Assembly: GCA_019695455.1 (NCBI GenBank)
Contig: JAEUAC010000019.1
Location: 1-14,717, forward strand
Direction of reading: 5' to 3'
DNA: 14,717 bases
Source: Methylorubrum extorquens
Lineage (GTDB): Bacteria > Pseudomonadota > Alphaproteobacteria > Rhizobiales > Beijerinckiaceae
How positions within the stretch are numbered: the stretch's first letter is position 1; each line of letters opens with the position of its first letter. The translations under genes and the position numbers were made by a program. This document shows positions 6,582-14,199 of the stretch, in pieces. Below the pieces are notes generated by a model that saw only the letters and a list, made by a program, of their open reading frames with translations, was not told the DNA's origin and did no database searches.

Positions 6582-7244
6582 GTGACCGAGGACAAGCAGG
6601 GCCAGCCCGACATCGCGCGCCGCGGCCTCGTCCTGATCCTCTCCTCGCCGTCCGGCGCCGGCAAGACCAGCCTGACGCGGGCGCTGATCGAGGAGAAGGT
6701 GCTCGATCTCTCCGTCTCGGTCTCGGTGACGACCCGCGAGAAGCGGCCGTCGGAGATCCCCGGGCGGGACTACGACTTCATCGACCGGGACACGTTCCTG
6801 TCGCTGCGCGACCGGGGCGACCTCCTCGAATGGGCGGAGGTCCACGGCAACTTCTACGGCACGCCGCGCCGGCCCGTGGAGAAGGTGCTGGCGGCGGGCG
6901 CCGACATGATCTTCGACATCGACTACCAGGGCACCCGGCAGGTGCGCGAGACGCTCGGCGCCGACGTCGTCACGGTCTTCATCCTGCCGCCCTCCCTGGC
7001 CGAACTGCAGCACCGGCTGGAGCGGCGGGCCGAGGACACCCGGCAGACGATCGACAAGCGGCTGGAGAACGCGCGCGTCGAGATCGAGCGCTGGGTCGAG
7101 TACGACTACATCATCGTCAACCAGGACCTCGGCACCTCCTTCGAGTCCCTGAAGGCGATCCTCGCCGCCGAGCGCCTGAGGCGGGACCGCCGGGTCGGCC
7201 TGTCCGAGTTCACGGCGGCCCTGCTGGCCGAACGGGTCGGCTGA
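6582..7244 (+). CDS. gmk: Guanylate kinase
   Basis: Phosphorylates GMP to GDP with ATP, an essential step in guanine nucleotide supply. The 220-residue protein (E. coli 207) has the P-loop SSPSGAGKTS at residues 21-30, the GMP-binding VTTREKRPSEIPGRDYDFI segment, and EWAEVHGNFYGTP and DIDYQGTRQVR further on. The lid region is followed by RRAEDTRQTIDKRL and the YDYIIVNQDL motif. Translation starts at GTG 6582, 4 bases after the yicC stop, so the genes are translationally close. The first 13 residues before the family core are slightly longer than usual. The gene ends 6 bases from the end of rsmA on the opposite strand, and an inverted repeat covers both stops. Confidence 0.97.
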   Translation: MTEDKQGQPDIARRGLVLILSSPSGAGKTSLTRALIEEKVLDLSVSVSVTTREKRPSEIPGRDYDFIDRDTFLSLRDRGDLLEWAEVHGNFYGTPRRPVEKVLAAGADMIFDIDYQGTRQVRETLGADVVTVFILPPSLAELQHRLERRAEDTRQTIDKRLENARVEIERWVEYDYIIVNQDLGTSFESLKAILAAERLRRDRRVGLSEFTAALLAERVG

Positions 7245-7260
7245 ACCCGCTCAGCCGGCC
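7235..7260. terminator. Inverted repeat over the facing gmk and rsmA stop codons
   Basis: GGTCGGCTGA (7235-7244) pairs with TCAGCCGGCC (7251-7260) as a 10-bp stem with one G-T wobble and a 6-base loop. The gmk TGA is the top of the left arm and the rsmA stop (TCA on plus) is the top of the right arm. Either transcript would form nearly the same hairpin. There is no T-run on either side, so a role as a two-way terminator is inferred from position and symmetry. Confidence 0.5.
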
Positions 7261-8114
7261 GCGGCGTCGCGAACGTCCTGCCAGGCGCGCGCGAGCGCCA
7301 CGAAGGTCGCGACCGGCACGTCCTCGGCCCGTTCCGTCCCGGCGAGCCCGGCCGCGGCGAGGAGCGGGGCGGGATCGGTGCCGAGCGACTTGAGGCTCTG
7401 CCGCAGCATCTTGCGGCGCTGGCCGAAGGCCGCGCGGGTCACGCCCTCGAGCGCCCGGACGGGGCAGGGCAGGGGATCGGGACGGGGCTCGATCCGGATC
7501 ACGGCGGACGTGACCTTCGGGGCCGGCACGAAGGCCTGCGGCGGCACGTCGAAGAGGATCTCGGCCCGCGTCCGCCAGCCGGCCAGCACGCCGAGCCGGC
7601 CGTAATCGTTGGGCTCCGTCTCGTCCGACGCGATCCGGTCCGCGACCTCGCGCTGGAACATGAGCGTCGCCGAGAGCCAGGGAGGCGGCCAGTGCGGCAC
7701 CGCCAGCCAGTTCACGAGGAGCGCGGTGCCGACGTTGTAGGGCAGGTTGGCGACGATCCGGAACGGGCGTCCCGGCCGCACGATTGTGGCGAGGTCGAGC
7801 GCGAGCGCGTCCGCCTCGACGACCTCCAGCCGGTCCGGCCAGCGCTCGCCGATCTCGGCGAGGGCCGGCAGGCAGCGCGGATCCCGCTCGATCGCGATCA
7901 CCCGGTCGGCGCCCTCGAGCAGCAGCGCCCGCGTCAGCCCGCCCGGGCCGGGCCCGATCTCCAGGACGTCGTGCCCGGCGAGCGGCCCGCCGCAGCGCGC
8001 GATGCGGCGCGTCAGGTTGAGGTCGAAGAGGAAGTTCTGGCCGAGCGACTTCCTCGGCGCGAGGTCGTGGCGCGCGACGACGTCGCGCAGCGGCGGCAGG
8101 CCGTCGTCGCTCAC
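7251..8114 (-). CDS. rsmA: 16S rRNA dimethyladenosine methyltransferase RsmA (KsgA)
   Basis: Methylates two adjacent adenines (A1518 and A1519 in E. coli numbering) near the 3' end of 16S rRNA, using S-adenosylmethionine, late in small-subunit assembly. The 287-residue protein has the family start RKSLGQNFLFDLNLTRRI (21-38), the SAM-binding VLEIGPGPGGLTRAL (50-64), the acidic motif AIERDP (74-79) and the catalytic NLPYNVGT (123-130). A C-terminal helical domain follows, including AFGQRRKMLRQSLK. Translation starts at GTG 8114, overlapping the pdxA stop as GTGA (8111-8114), so translational coupling to pdxA is likely. It is the last gene of the lptF-to-rsmA run. Confidence 0.97.
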   Translation of the reverse strand: MSDDGLPPLRDVVARHDLAPRKSLGQNFLFDLNLTRRIARCGGPLAGHDVLEIGPGPGGLTRALLLEGADRVIAIERDPRCLPALAEIGERWPDRLEVVEADALALDLATIVRPGRPFRIVANLPYNVGTALLVNWLAVPHWPPPWLSATLMFQREVADRIASDETEPNDYGRLGVLAGWRTRAEILFDVPPQAFVPAPKVTSAVIRIEPRPDPLPCPVRALEGVTRAAFGQRRKMLRQSLKSLGTDPAPLLAAAGLAGTERAEDVPVATFVALARAWQDVRDAAAG

Positions 8115-9088
8115 GGCGCGGCCGCGGCGAGCCGGCCCGCGAGCCGCAGGGCCGCGATCAGGCTGTCCGGCCGGGCGATGCCCCGGCCCGCGATGTCGAA
8201 GGCCGTGCCGTGGTCCGGGGACGTGCGGACGAAGGGCAGGCCCAGCGTGACGTTCACGCCCTCGTCGAAGGCGAGCGTCTTGATCGGGATGAGCGCCTGG
8301 TCGTGGTACATGCAGAGCGCGACGTCGTAGCCGCGCCGGGCCCGGGCGTGGAACATCGTGTCGGCCGGGTAGGGGCCGCTGGCGGCGATCCCCTCGGCCT
8401 GCAGCCGCGCGATGGCCGGCGCGACGACGTCCCGGTCCTCGGTCCCGATCGTGCCCGCCTCGCCCGCATGCGGGTTCAGGCCCGCGAAGGCCAGCCGGGG
8501 CGCCGCGATCCCGAAGCGGGCCCGGTAATCGGCGTGGACGATCCGGGCCGTCTCGACGATCAGGTCCTCGTCCAGCGCGCGCGGCACGGCGGCGAGCGGG
8601 ATGTGGATCGTCACCGGCACGACGGCGAGGTCGTCCGACCAGAGCAGCATGACCGGCCGGGGCGGGGCGGCGCCGGGCTCGGCGGCGAGCGTCGCGAGGT
8701 ATTCCGTGTGGCCGGGATGGGAGAAGCCGGCCGCGTAGAGGACGTGCTTGGCGATGGGGTTCGTCACCACGGCCGCGGCGAGCCCGCTCCGCGCGAGCCG
8801 GACGGCCTCGTCGATGGAGCGCAGCGTCCCGGCCGCGCTGGCCGGATCCGGTCGGCCGGGCTCGGCCGCGACGGCGATCCCCGTCGCGAGGACGGGAAGG
8901 GCCTCGGCGAAGGTCGCGGCGGCGTCGTGGATCGCGACCTCGCGGATCGGCACCGCGAGGCCGAGCCGTGCCGCCATGCCGGCGAGCGACGCGGGATCGG
9001 TGAGGCAGACGAAGGGCGGCAGCCCGGCCGCGTCCCGGGCCAGCCAGGCGCGGAGCGCGAGCTCCGGGCCGATGCCGGCGGGGTCGCC
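8111..9088 (-). CDS. pdxA: 4-hydroxythreonine-4-phosphate dehydrogenase PdxA, lacking a start codon and N-terminus
   Basis: PdxA oxidises 4-phosphohydroxy-L-threonine with NAD in the vitamin B6 (pyridoxal phosphate) pathway. The body is intact: GDPAGIGPELALRAW at the upstream end, then NPIAKHVLYAAGFSHPGHTEYL, LNPHAGEAGTIG and MYHDQALIPIKTL, with the three metal-binding histidines in GHTE, NPH and YHDQ. The open frame runs upstream without a stop to 9230, inside lptD, but has no ATG, GTG or TTG; the first usual start is the ATG at 8977, which would drop the conserved GDPAGIGPE segment. Families normally have about 8-15 residues (a beta strand ending T-x-GDP or GEP) before this motif, and these are missing. 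About 325 residues remain against 329 in E. coli. Product identity is very secure, but whether the gene is functional is doubtful. The upstream limit given is the last codon with clear family similarity. Confidence 0.85.
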   Translation of the reverse strand, partial: GDPAGIGPELALRAWLARDAAGLPPFVCLTDPASLAGMAARLGLAVPIREVAIHDAAATFAEALPVLATGIAVAAEPGRPDPASAAGTLRSIDEAVRLARSGLAAAVVTNPIAKHVLYAAGFSHPGHTEYLATLAAEPGAAPPRPVMLLWSDDLAVVPVTIHIPLAAVPRALDEDLIVETARIVHADYRARFGIAAPRLAFAGLNPHAGEAGTIGTEDRDVVAPAIARLQAEGIAASGPYPADTMFHARARRGYDVALCMYHDQALIPIKTLAFDEGVNVTLGLPFVRTSPDHGTAFDIAGRGIARPDSLIAALRLAGRLAAAAP

Positions 9089-9089
9089 C

Positions 9090-11732
9090 TCACCGGCTCG
9101 AGACGCCGTCCGACGTGGAGGCGTTCGAGAGGGATTGCGACAGGTTGATCTGGCCGAGCGTCCGCAGCTCCAGCCGGACCATGACGGTGCGGTCCGTGTC
9201 CCGCTCGCCCGTCGCAGCGATCCGCGGCGTCATGGCGTAGTTGATCGAGAACGTCGTGCACTCGTCCTTGTAGCCGAGCGAGATCGCGCTCTGCGCCACC
9301 GTGAACAGGTCGGAGCGGTTGTAGATCGTCGTATTCGCCAGCACCTGACCGCCCGATTGCAGGCGGGACAGGTAGTTCGCCGTGAACAGGTCGCGGGCGT
9401 CGAGGTAGCGGTCGAGGTCGAACAGGACCGATCCGCCGATCGACCAGTTGGGCGTGATGTCCCAGGCGGCCGCCGGCTGCAGGCCCTCCCGGCGATGCGA
9501 GTAGCCCTGCAGGGGCTGCGCCTCGTAGCGGATGTAGGTCAGCGAGGTCGTGACCGGCAGCCAGGGCTTCAGGTTGGCGACGGCCTGCGCCTCGAACGAG
9601 TTCACGTGGAAGTCGTTCTTGTCGAACCGGCTCCGCATGATCAGCGAGTAGTTGTCGTTCGGGTTCACCTGCACGCGGCCGACGAAATCCGACACGCGCG
9701 TGTCGAGGCCGGATTGCAGGCCCGTGTTGAGCAGGTCCGCGTTGGCGTACGAGTTCTGGCCGGCGAGCTGGTAGGACTGGCCGAACAGCGCGTTACCCGT
9801 CCAGCCCGACGGCATGTTGATGTTGTACTGCAGGCCGAGATTGGCGCGGACGCCGCCCTCCGCCCGGTCGTAGCCGGAGAACTTGTCCCAGCGGAACAGG
9901 TTCGTGTCGTCGTAGACGAGCGAGTGCGCGTCCTCGTTTGGCAGGCGGCCGATCCGGGCCTCGTTGGGGCGGGCGACGATCTGGGCGATCGGCGTCAGCG
10001 TGTGCGCCCCGAAGCGGCCCGCATCCGCCAGGAACGGGAAGCGGTACTCGATGCCGATGGCGGGCGTGATCCGGCCGACGAAGGAATCGTTCGGGTTCAC
10101 GAAGTTCGTGACCTGCGCGTTCTGGTAGCCGGTCGTGTCGACGTCGTTGAAGAACCCGTCCGCCCGCAGGTAGCTGAACGGGGTCCAGACCTGGCCGACG
10201 TCGTCGATGAAGGCCCGCCGCCAGGACACCTCGCCCGTGACGCGCGCGAAGCTGCCGGGCAACCCGCGCACGAGGCACGCGCCCCGGGCGAACACGGCGC
10301 AGCTCTCGTAGGCCGCGGTCGTCAGGCCGGAGCCGAACGGGTAGGTGCGGTTCAGCACGGTGAGCGGGTCGTATTGCGCGGCCGACCGGATGACGTTCGT
10401 GAAGTTGCCCTGGAAGCGGAGCTCGCCGCCCAGCGGCTCCGGCCCGTTGATCCGCTTGTCGTAGTCGAGCACGGGGGCGACCAGCGGCAGCTGCTTCTGC
10501 CAGTCGGCGTAGGACAGGCCCTGGAAGTAGAAGCCCCGCAGGTCGAAGAACGACCGGTCGCCCTGGCCGCGCAGGAAGGCCTGCGAGGTCGATTCCAGCA
10601 GGAGGTAGTTGGAGGCGAGCGTGTCCGACTTGATCTTGTAGTTCTGCAGGAACCACTTGTCCGACAGGAGCGCGATGTTCCAGCCGTAGTGCCAGAACTG
10701 GTTGATGGCGAAGCGGCCCGTGGTCTCGATCGAGCCGCGCGTGTCCCGGTCTCCCGGCCCGAAGGGCGGCAGGAGGAAGGCGGACTGGCCCTGCTGGACG
10801 ATGCCGGCGGCCCGGACGTTGAAGGTGCCCGTGAGGAGGCGCTGCCGGTATTCGGCCTGCATCAGCACGCCCTGCCGGGAGTAGAAGGTCGGCGTCAGCG
10901 TGAGGTCGCGGTCGGGCGCGATGTCCCAGAAGAAGGGCACCGCGGCACCCGTGCCGAGCGCGTTCGAGTGGATGTAGTGCGGGGCCAGGAACCCGGTCAT
11001 CCGCTTCACGGACGGGTCGGCCGTCCAGAAATAGGGCACGTACGCGATCGGCACGCCGCCGAGTTCGAGCGTCGCGTCCTCGTAGTAGATCGTCCGCTCC
11101 TCGTTGTTGGCGACGATGCGGGCGGCCTTCACCTGCCAGAGCGGCGGCTTCTCGGGATTCTCGCGGCAGGGCTCGCAGGCCGTGTAGGTGCCGCGCAGGA
11201 AGGTGGTCGTCTCGCCGTCGATCCGCTCGGCCCGGGGCGCGGAGAAGCGCGTGCGGACCTGCTCGCCCCGGTCCTCGACCGTCTGCTCGACGCGTAAACT
11301 ATCGATAAACCCTGTTTTGAAATCGTCCGTGAGTTCGAATCGCTCGGCCGTCGTCACGGCGCCGTTCTGTTCGGTCAGCCGCACGTTGCCTTCGGCGCGC
11401 ACGCGCCCGGTGTTGCGGTCGTAGACGACGCGGTCGGCCTGCAGGGCCCGGCCCTGGTAGGTGAGCTCGACGTCGCCGCGGGCCGCAACGGTGTTGCGAT
11501 CCGTGTCGTAGACGATCTCGCGGGCGTCCACGAGCAGCCGGTCGTTGCCGGCCGCGCGCTGCCGCTGGGCGAGCATGTCGTTCAACGTGCCCTGCGGCAC
11601 GGCCGCGCTCGGCAGGCCGACCAGCGCCGCGAGTGCCAGCGCCGCGACGGCGCGCCGTGCCCCACCCGGCCTGCCCCGCGACCGGGGCTTCGCCAGACGG
11701 CCGGTCCGAAGAGGACCCACCCTACGCCGCAT
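9090..11732 (-). CDS. lptD: LPS-assembly protein LptD, outer-membrane pore
   Basis: Forms, with LptE, the outer-membrane pore that places lipopolysaccharide in the outer leaflet. The 880-residue precursor has an arginine-rich n-region and a hydrophobic stretch (about 28-44, AVAALALAALVGLPSAA) as signal peptide. An LptA/OstA-like periplasmic domain (about 63-150) has repeats such as VAARGDVELTYQGRALQADR and VRAEGNVRLTEQNG, and a long beta-barrel region follows. Five cysteines are visible: Cys186 and Cys189 (CEPC), Cys478, Cys486 and Cys825. The ATG at 11732 has GGAG five bases upstream and lies 28 bases after lptG; the frame stays open to 11858, but that part overlaps lptG and has no LptD character. 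The stop at 9090 abuts the damaged pdxA, with surA absent. An AT-rich codon patch lies at 11292-11330. Confidence 0.94.
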   Translation of the reverse strand: MRRRVGPLRTGRLAKPRSRGRPGGARRAVAALALAALVGLPSAAVPQGTLNDMLAQRQRAAGNDRLLVDAREIVYDTDRNTVAARGDVELTYQGRALQADRVVYDRNTGRVRAEGNVRLTEQNGAVTTAERFELTDDFKTGFIDSLRVEQTVEDRGEQVRTRFSAPRAERIDGETTTFLRGTYTACEPCRENPEKPPLWQVKAARIVANNEERTIYYEDATLELGGVPIAYVPYFWTADPSVKRMTGFLAPHYIHSNALGTGAAVPFFWDIAPDRDLTLTPTFYSRQGVLMQAEYRQRLLTGTFNVRAAGIVQQGQSAFLLPPFGPGDRDTRGSIETTGRFAINQFWHYGWNIALLSDKWFLQNYKIKSDTLASNYLLLESTSQAFLRGQGDRSFFDLRGFYFQGLSYADWQKQLPLVAPVLDYDKRINGPEPLGGELRFQGNFTNVIRSAAQYDPLTVLNRTYPFGSGLTTAAYESCAVFARGACLVRGLPGSFARVTGEVSWRRAFIDDVGQVWTPFSYLRADGFFNDVDTTGYQNAQVTNFVNPNDSFVGRITPAIGIEYRFPFLADAGRFGAHTLTPIAQIVARPNEARIGRLPNEDAHSLVYDDTNLFRWDKFSGYDRAEGGVRANLGLQYNINMPSGWTGNALFGQSYQLAGQNSYANADLLNTGLQSGLDTRVSDFVGRVQVNPNDNYSLIMRSRFDKNDFHVNSFEAQAVANLKPWLPVTTSLTYIRYEAQPLQGYSHRREGLQPAAAWDITPNWSIGGSVLFDLDRYLDARDLFTANYLSRLQSGGQVLANTTIYNRSDLFTVAQSAISLGYKDECTTFSINYAMTPRIAATGERDTDRTVMVRLELRTLGQINLSQSLSNASTSDGVSSR

Positions 11733-11760
11733 CACAGCTCCTGCCGTCGCCGGCCCGGAC

Positions 11761-12849
11761 TCAACCGTCCTCTTGGTACAGTAAGGCCAAGGTTCCAAGC
11801 AAACTGCCAACGAGCGCCGGCAGCCAGGCCGCGACGGCCGGGGACACGATGCCGGCATTGCCGAGATCGCGCATCAGCTCGGTGGACACGTACAGGCCGA
11901 ACCCTGCCGCGACGCCGCCCCCGATCATCTTCGCCACCCCGCCGAAGCGGAAGAAGCGCAGCGAGAAGGACGCCGCCACCAACACCATCGCGACGAAGAG
12001 GACAGGCCGCGCGATGAGCGTTCCGTATTGCAGCCGGTAGCGGGTCGCGTCGAGGCCCGCCGCCTCCCGCCGGGCGATCGTTTGCGACAGTTGCCAGAAC
12101 GGCACGGATTCGGCGGGCGTGATCGTCTGCCGCACCTGGCTCGCGTCGAGGTTCGAGGCGAGCAGGTAGGTGCCGTAGAGCTGCGGCTCCTCGGCGGTGG
12201 AGAACACGGTCGCGTCCCGGAACTCCCAGTAGCCGTCGCGCAGCACCGCCTCCGGCGCCTCCACGCGCTCGACGAACCGGCCCTGCCGATCGAACACGAA
12301 GGTCGACACGCCCGTGATGCGGGCCGCCTCGCCGCTGTCCCCGCCGTCCGCCTTGATGACGGCCGAGCCGTCGACCGACCGGTTCTGCAGCCACAGTTCC
12401 GGCCCGACGCTCTTCATCCGCCGCGAGAAGACGGAGGATTCCAGCTGCTGCGCCCGGTCCTTCAGGAAGGCCGAGAGCGGGTTGTAGAGCATGGCGGTCG
12501 CGAGCCCGAGCCCGAGCCCGACGAGGATCGCCGGCTGCAGGAACTGCCAGGCCGAGATGCCGGCGGCGCGGGCGACCACGAGCTCGAGCCGGCGGCTCAG
12601 GTTGAGGAGCGCCACCATGGAGCCGAACAGGATCGAGAAGGGGAAGACCTGCTCGGCGATGGCGGGCGTCCGATAGAGCGACAGGCGGGCCATGAGGCCG
12701 GGCGTCGCGCCCTCCGTGTCGGCCGCGCGCCGCATCAGCTCGACGAGGTCGAGCGTGTAGACGAGGGCGAACACGGTCGCGAAGACGAGGAGGATCGTCC
12801 GCAGGAAGCGCGCCGAGAGATAGAGCGAGAGCGTCCGGCCGAGCAGCAT
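11761..12849 (-). CDS. lptG: LPS export system permease LptG
   Basis: One of two membrane subunits of the LptB2FG exporter, which extracts lipopolysaccharide from the inner membrane. The 362-residue protein has the family layout: three N-terminal membrane helices (about 15-35, 64-84, 101-122), a periplasmic beta-jellyroll domain (about 135-275), and three C-terminal helices. The cytoplasmic coupling segment SRRLELVVARAAGISAWQF (85-103), which contacts LptB, is typical. The start ATG (12849-12847) overlaps the lptF stop by one base (TGATG), implying translational coupling. LptG is chosen over LptF by its position next to lptD, its MLLGRTLSLYLSARFLRTIL start and order after lptF. lptB is not in the window, as is usual. 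Confidence 0.94.
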   Translation of the reverse strand: MLLGRTLSLYLSARFLRTILLVFATVFALVYTLDLVELMRRAADTEGATPGLMARLSLYRTPAIAEQVFPFSILFGSMVALLNLSRRLELVVARAAGISAWQFLQPAILVGLGLGLATAMLYNPLSAFLKDRAQQLESSVFSRRMKSVGPELWLQNRSVDGSAVIKADGGDSGEAARITGVSTFVFDRQGRFVERVEAPEAVLRDGYWEFRDATVFSTAEEPQLYGTYLLASNLDASQVRQTITPAESVPFWQLSQTIARREAAGLDATRYRLQYGTLIARPVLFVAMVLVAASFSLRFFRFGGVAKMIGGGVAAGFGLYVSTELMRDLGNAGIVSPAVAAWLPALVGSLLGTLALLYQEDG

Positions 12850-14012
12850 CAGGCCGGTCCGAGCCGCGACCGGCCGACGGCGCGCAGCCGCCCCGTCGCG
12901 AGCTGGCCGATGCGGGCGAGGCCGGCCCGCAGGCGCGGCCCCCCGAGGACGAGCGCGACCGAGACCGCCATCGCGGCGATCGGCAGGCCGTAGACCAGCA
13001 TGAGGGCGGAGGGCGACCGCACCACGGCCGAGGAGGCGGCGAACACCGCGACCCGCAGCGCCACCACGGCGAGCACGGCGCCCGCCATCGCGGCGCCGCG
13101 CCCCTGCCGGGTGGTCCGGGGTTCGCCGAGGGCCGCGAAGGCGATGAAGACGGTCGCGAGCGGAAACAGCCAGGCGGAGAGCCGGTCGTGCAGCTCGGAC
13201 CGGAAGCGGCCCGCCTGGAGCTTGTAGTAGGGCTCGTTCACGTCCGGCAGGATCAGGTCCGTCGTCGAGCGCTCGCGCGGCTTGTAGATGAGCTCCGCCG
13301 CCTCCTGGTTCAGGGCCGAGAGGTCGATCGCGTAGCGCTGGAAGACGACGATGGAGGAATCCACCGCGTTCGGCCGCTGCCGGTGCACGCTGCCGTTCTC
13401 GAGGACGAGGTAGCTGCCGCCGTCGTGGTCCACCGTGCGGCCGCGCTCGGCGAGGTAGACGGTGATGCGCCCCGCCTCCCGCCGGTCCTGCAGGAAGATG
13501 CCGAGGAGGGCGCCGCTCGCCCGCTCGCGGTAATGGAAGGTGACGCCGTTATCGAGCGTCGTGAACTGGCCCTCCTGGGCGATGTTGGCGACGAAATCGG
13601 CCCGGATGCGGGCGATGAGGTCGCGGATCTCCTGGAAGCTCGACGGGATGAGGTAGATCGTCAGCAGCGCGACAAGGCCCGCGACGAGCCCGCCCAGGGC
13701 CAGGAAGGGCCGCATCAGCCGGAACGGCGACATGCCGGCCGCGCTCATGACGATGAGCTCGGAATCGCCGTTCAGCCGGTTCAGGGCGAACAGGACCGCG
13801 ATGAACAGGGCGACGGGCGCGATCACGGCGACGAGGGTCGGGATGGTGAGGCCCGTGACCGTGAGGAAGACCAGGATGGTCTGGCCCTGGGCCGTCACGA
13901 CGTCGAGCTGACGCAGGGCCTGCGTGACCCAGATCACGCCCGTGAGCGCGACGAGGCAGGCGAGGAACGCCGCCCCGGCGATCCGGAAGATGTAGCGCTC
14001 GACGAGGGACAT
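12849..14012 (-). CDS. lptF: LPS export system permease LptF
   Basis: Partner of LptG in the LptB2FG lipopolysaccharide exporter. The 387-residue protein starts MSLVERYIFRIAGAAFLACL, typical of LptF, with helices at about 8-30, 46-77 and 101-122. A periplasmic domain with TLDNGVTFHYRER and VYLAERGRTV follows, then three C-terminal helices (from about 283 on). The coupling segment DSELIVMSAAGMSPFRLMRP (83-102) matches the LptF/G pattern. The ATG at 14012 is preferred to an upstream ATG at 14525, because the extra 171 residues are arginine- and proline-rich, lack family character and overlap pepA on the other strand. It is the first gene of the minus-strand run. A candidate promoter sits just upstream. 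Confidence 0.94.
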   Translation of the reverse strand: MSLVERYIFRIAGAAFLACLVALTGVIWVTQALRQLDVVTAQGQTILVFLTVTGLTIPTLVAVIAPVALFIAVLFALNRLNGDSELIVMSAAGMSPFRLMRPFLALGGLVAGLVALLTIYLIPSSFQEIRDLIARIRADFVANIAQEGQFTTLDNGVTFHYRERASGALLGIFLQDRREAGRITVYLAERGRTVDHDGGSYLVLENGSVHRQRPNAVDSSIVVFQRYAIDLSALNQEAAELIYKPRERSTTDLILPDVNEPYYKLQAGRFRSELHDRLSAWLFPLATVFIAFAALGEPRTTRQGRGAAMAGAVLAVVALRVAVFAASSAVVRSPSALMLVYGLPIAAMAVSVALVLGGPRLRAGLARIGQLATGRLRAVGRSRLGPA

Positions 14013-14035
14013 GGGCTCGCTGGAGGACAGGCCGG

Positions 14036-14064
14036 GGCTAGCGCGCCGCGACCGGGCCGGCAAG
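14036..14064 (-). promoter_or_regulatory. Candidate lptF operon promoter
   Basis: On the minus strand, CTTGCC (14059-14064) and CTAGCC (14036-14041) are separated by 17 bases. The -35 box is close to the alphaproteobacterial CTTGAC and resembles the rpoZ candidate. The -10 match is weak. A start near 14029 would give a leader of about 16 bases. Confidence 0.3.
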
Positions 14065-14072
14065 GCAGGGGC

Positions 14073-14086
14073 GCCGCGATCGCGGC
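14073..14086. repeat. 14-bp perfect palindrome in the lptF-pepA divergent region
   Basis: GCCGCGATCGCGGC reads the same on both strands and lies in the 187-base gap between the divergent lptF and pepA. Its place upstream of the lptF promoter candidate would suit an operator. In GC-rich DNA such words also arise by chance. Confidence 0.25.
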
Positions 14087-14199
14087 CGTTTCGCGGCACC
14101 TGTGGCCCGGGCGACGCCACGACGCTGGCGCGGGGCGCCGTCTCCTGGCATGGCGCTTCCGAACAGCCGGCGGCGCCGGCCCATGGCCCGGAGTGCGGT

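Noticed and set aside
9090..9261. Remnant of surA hidden in another frame near the lptD/pdxA junction
   Set aside because: All three minus-strand frames were read; one is lptD, one leads into pdxA and the third shows no SurA-like or signal-peptide sequence.
8748..11297. 849-codon open frame on the plus strand opposite lptD and pdxA
   Set aside because: Repetitive Arg/Val/Glu-rich composition typical of an antisense shadow, no ribosome site or family motif, and fully overlapped by lptD and pdxA.
11733..11858. 42-residue N-terminal extension of LptD
   Set aside because: It would place the signal peptide deep inside the protein and overlap lptG. The ATG at 11732 has a good GGAG site.
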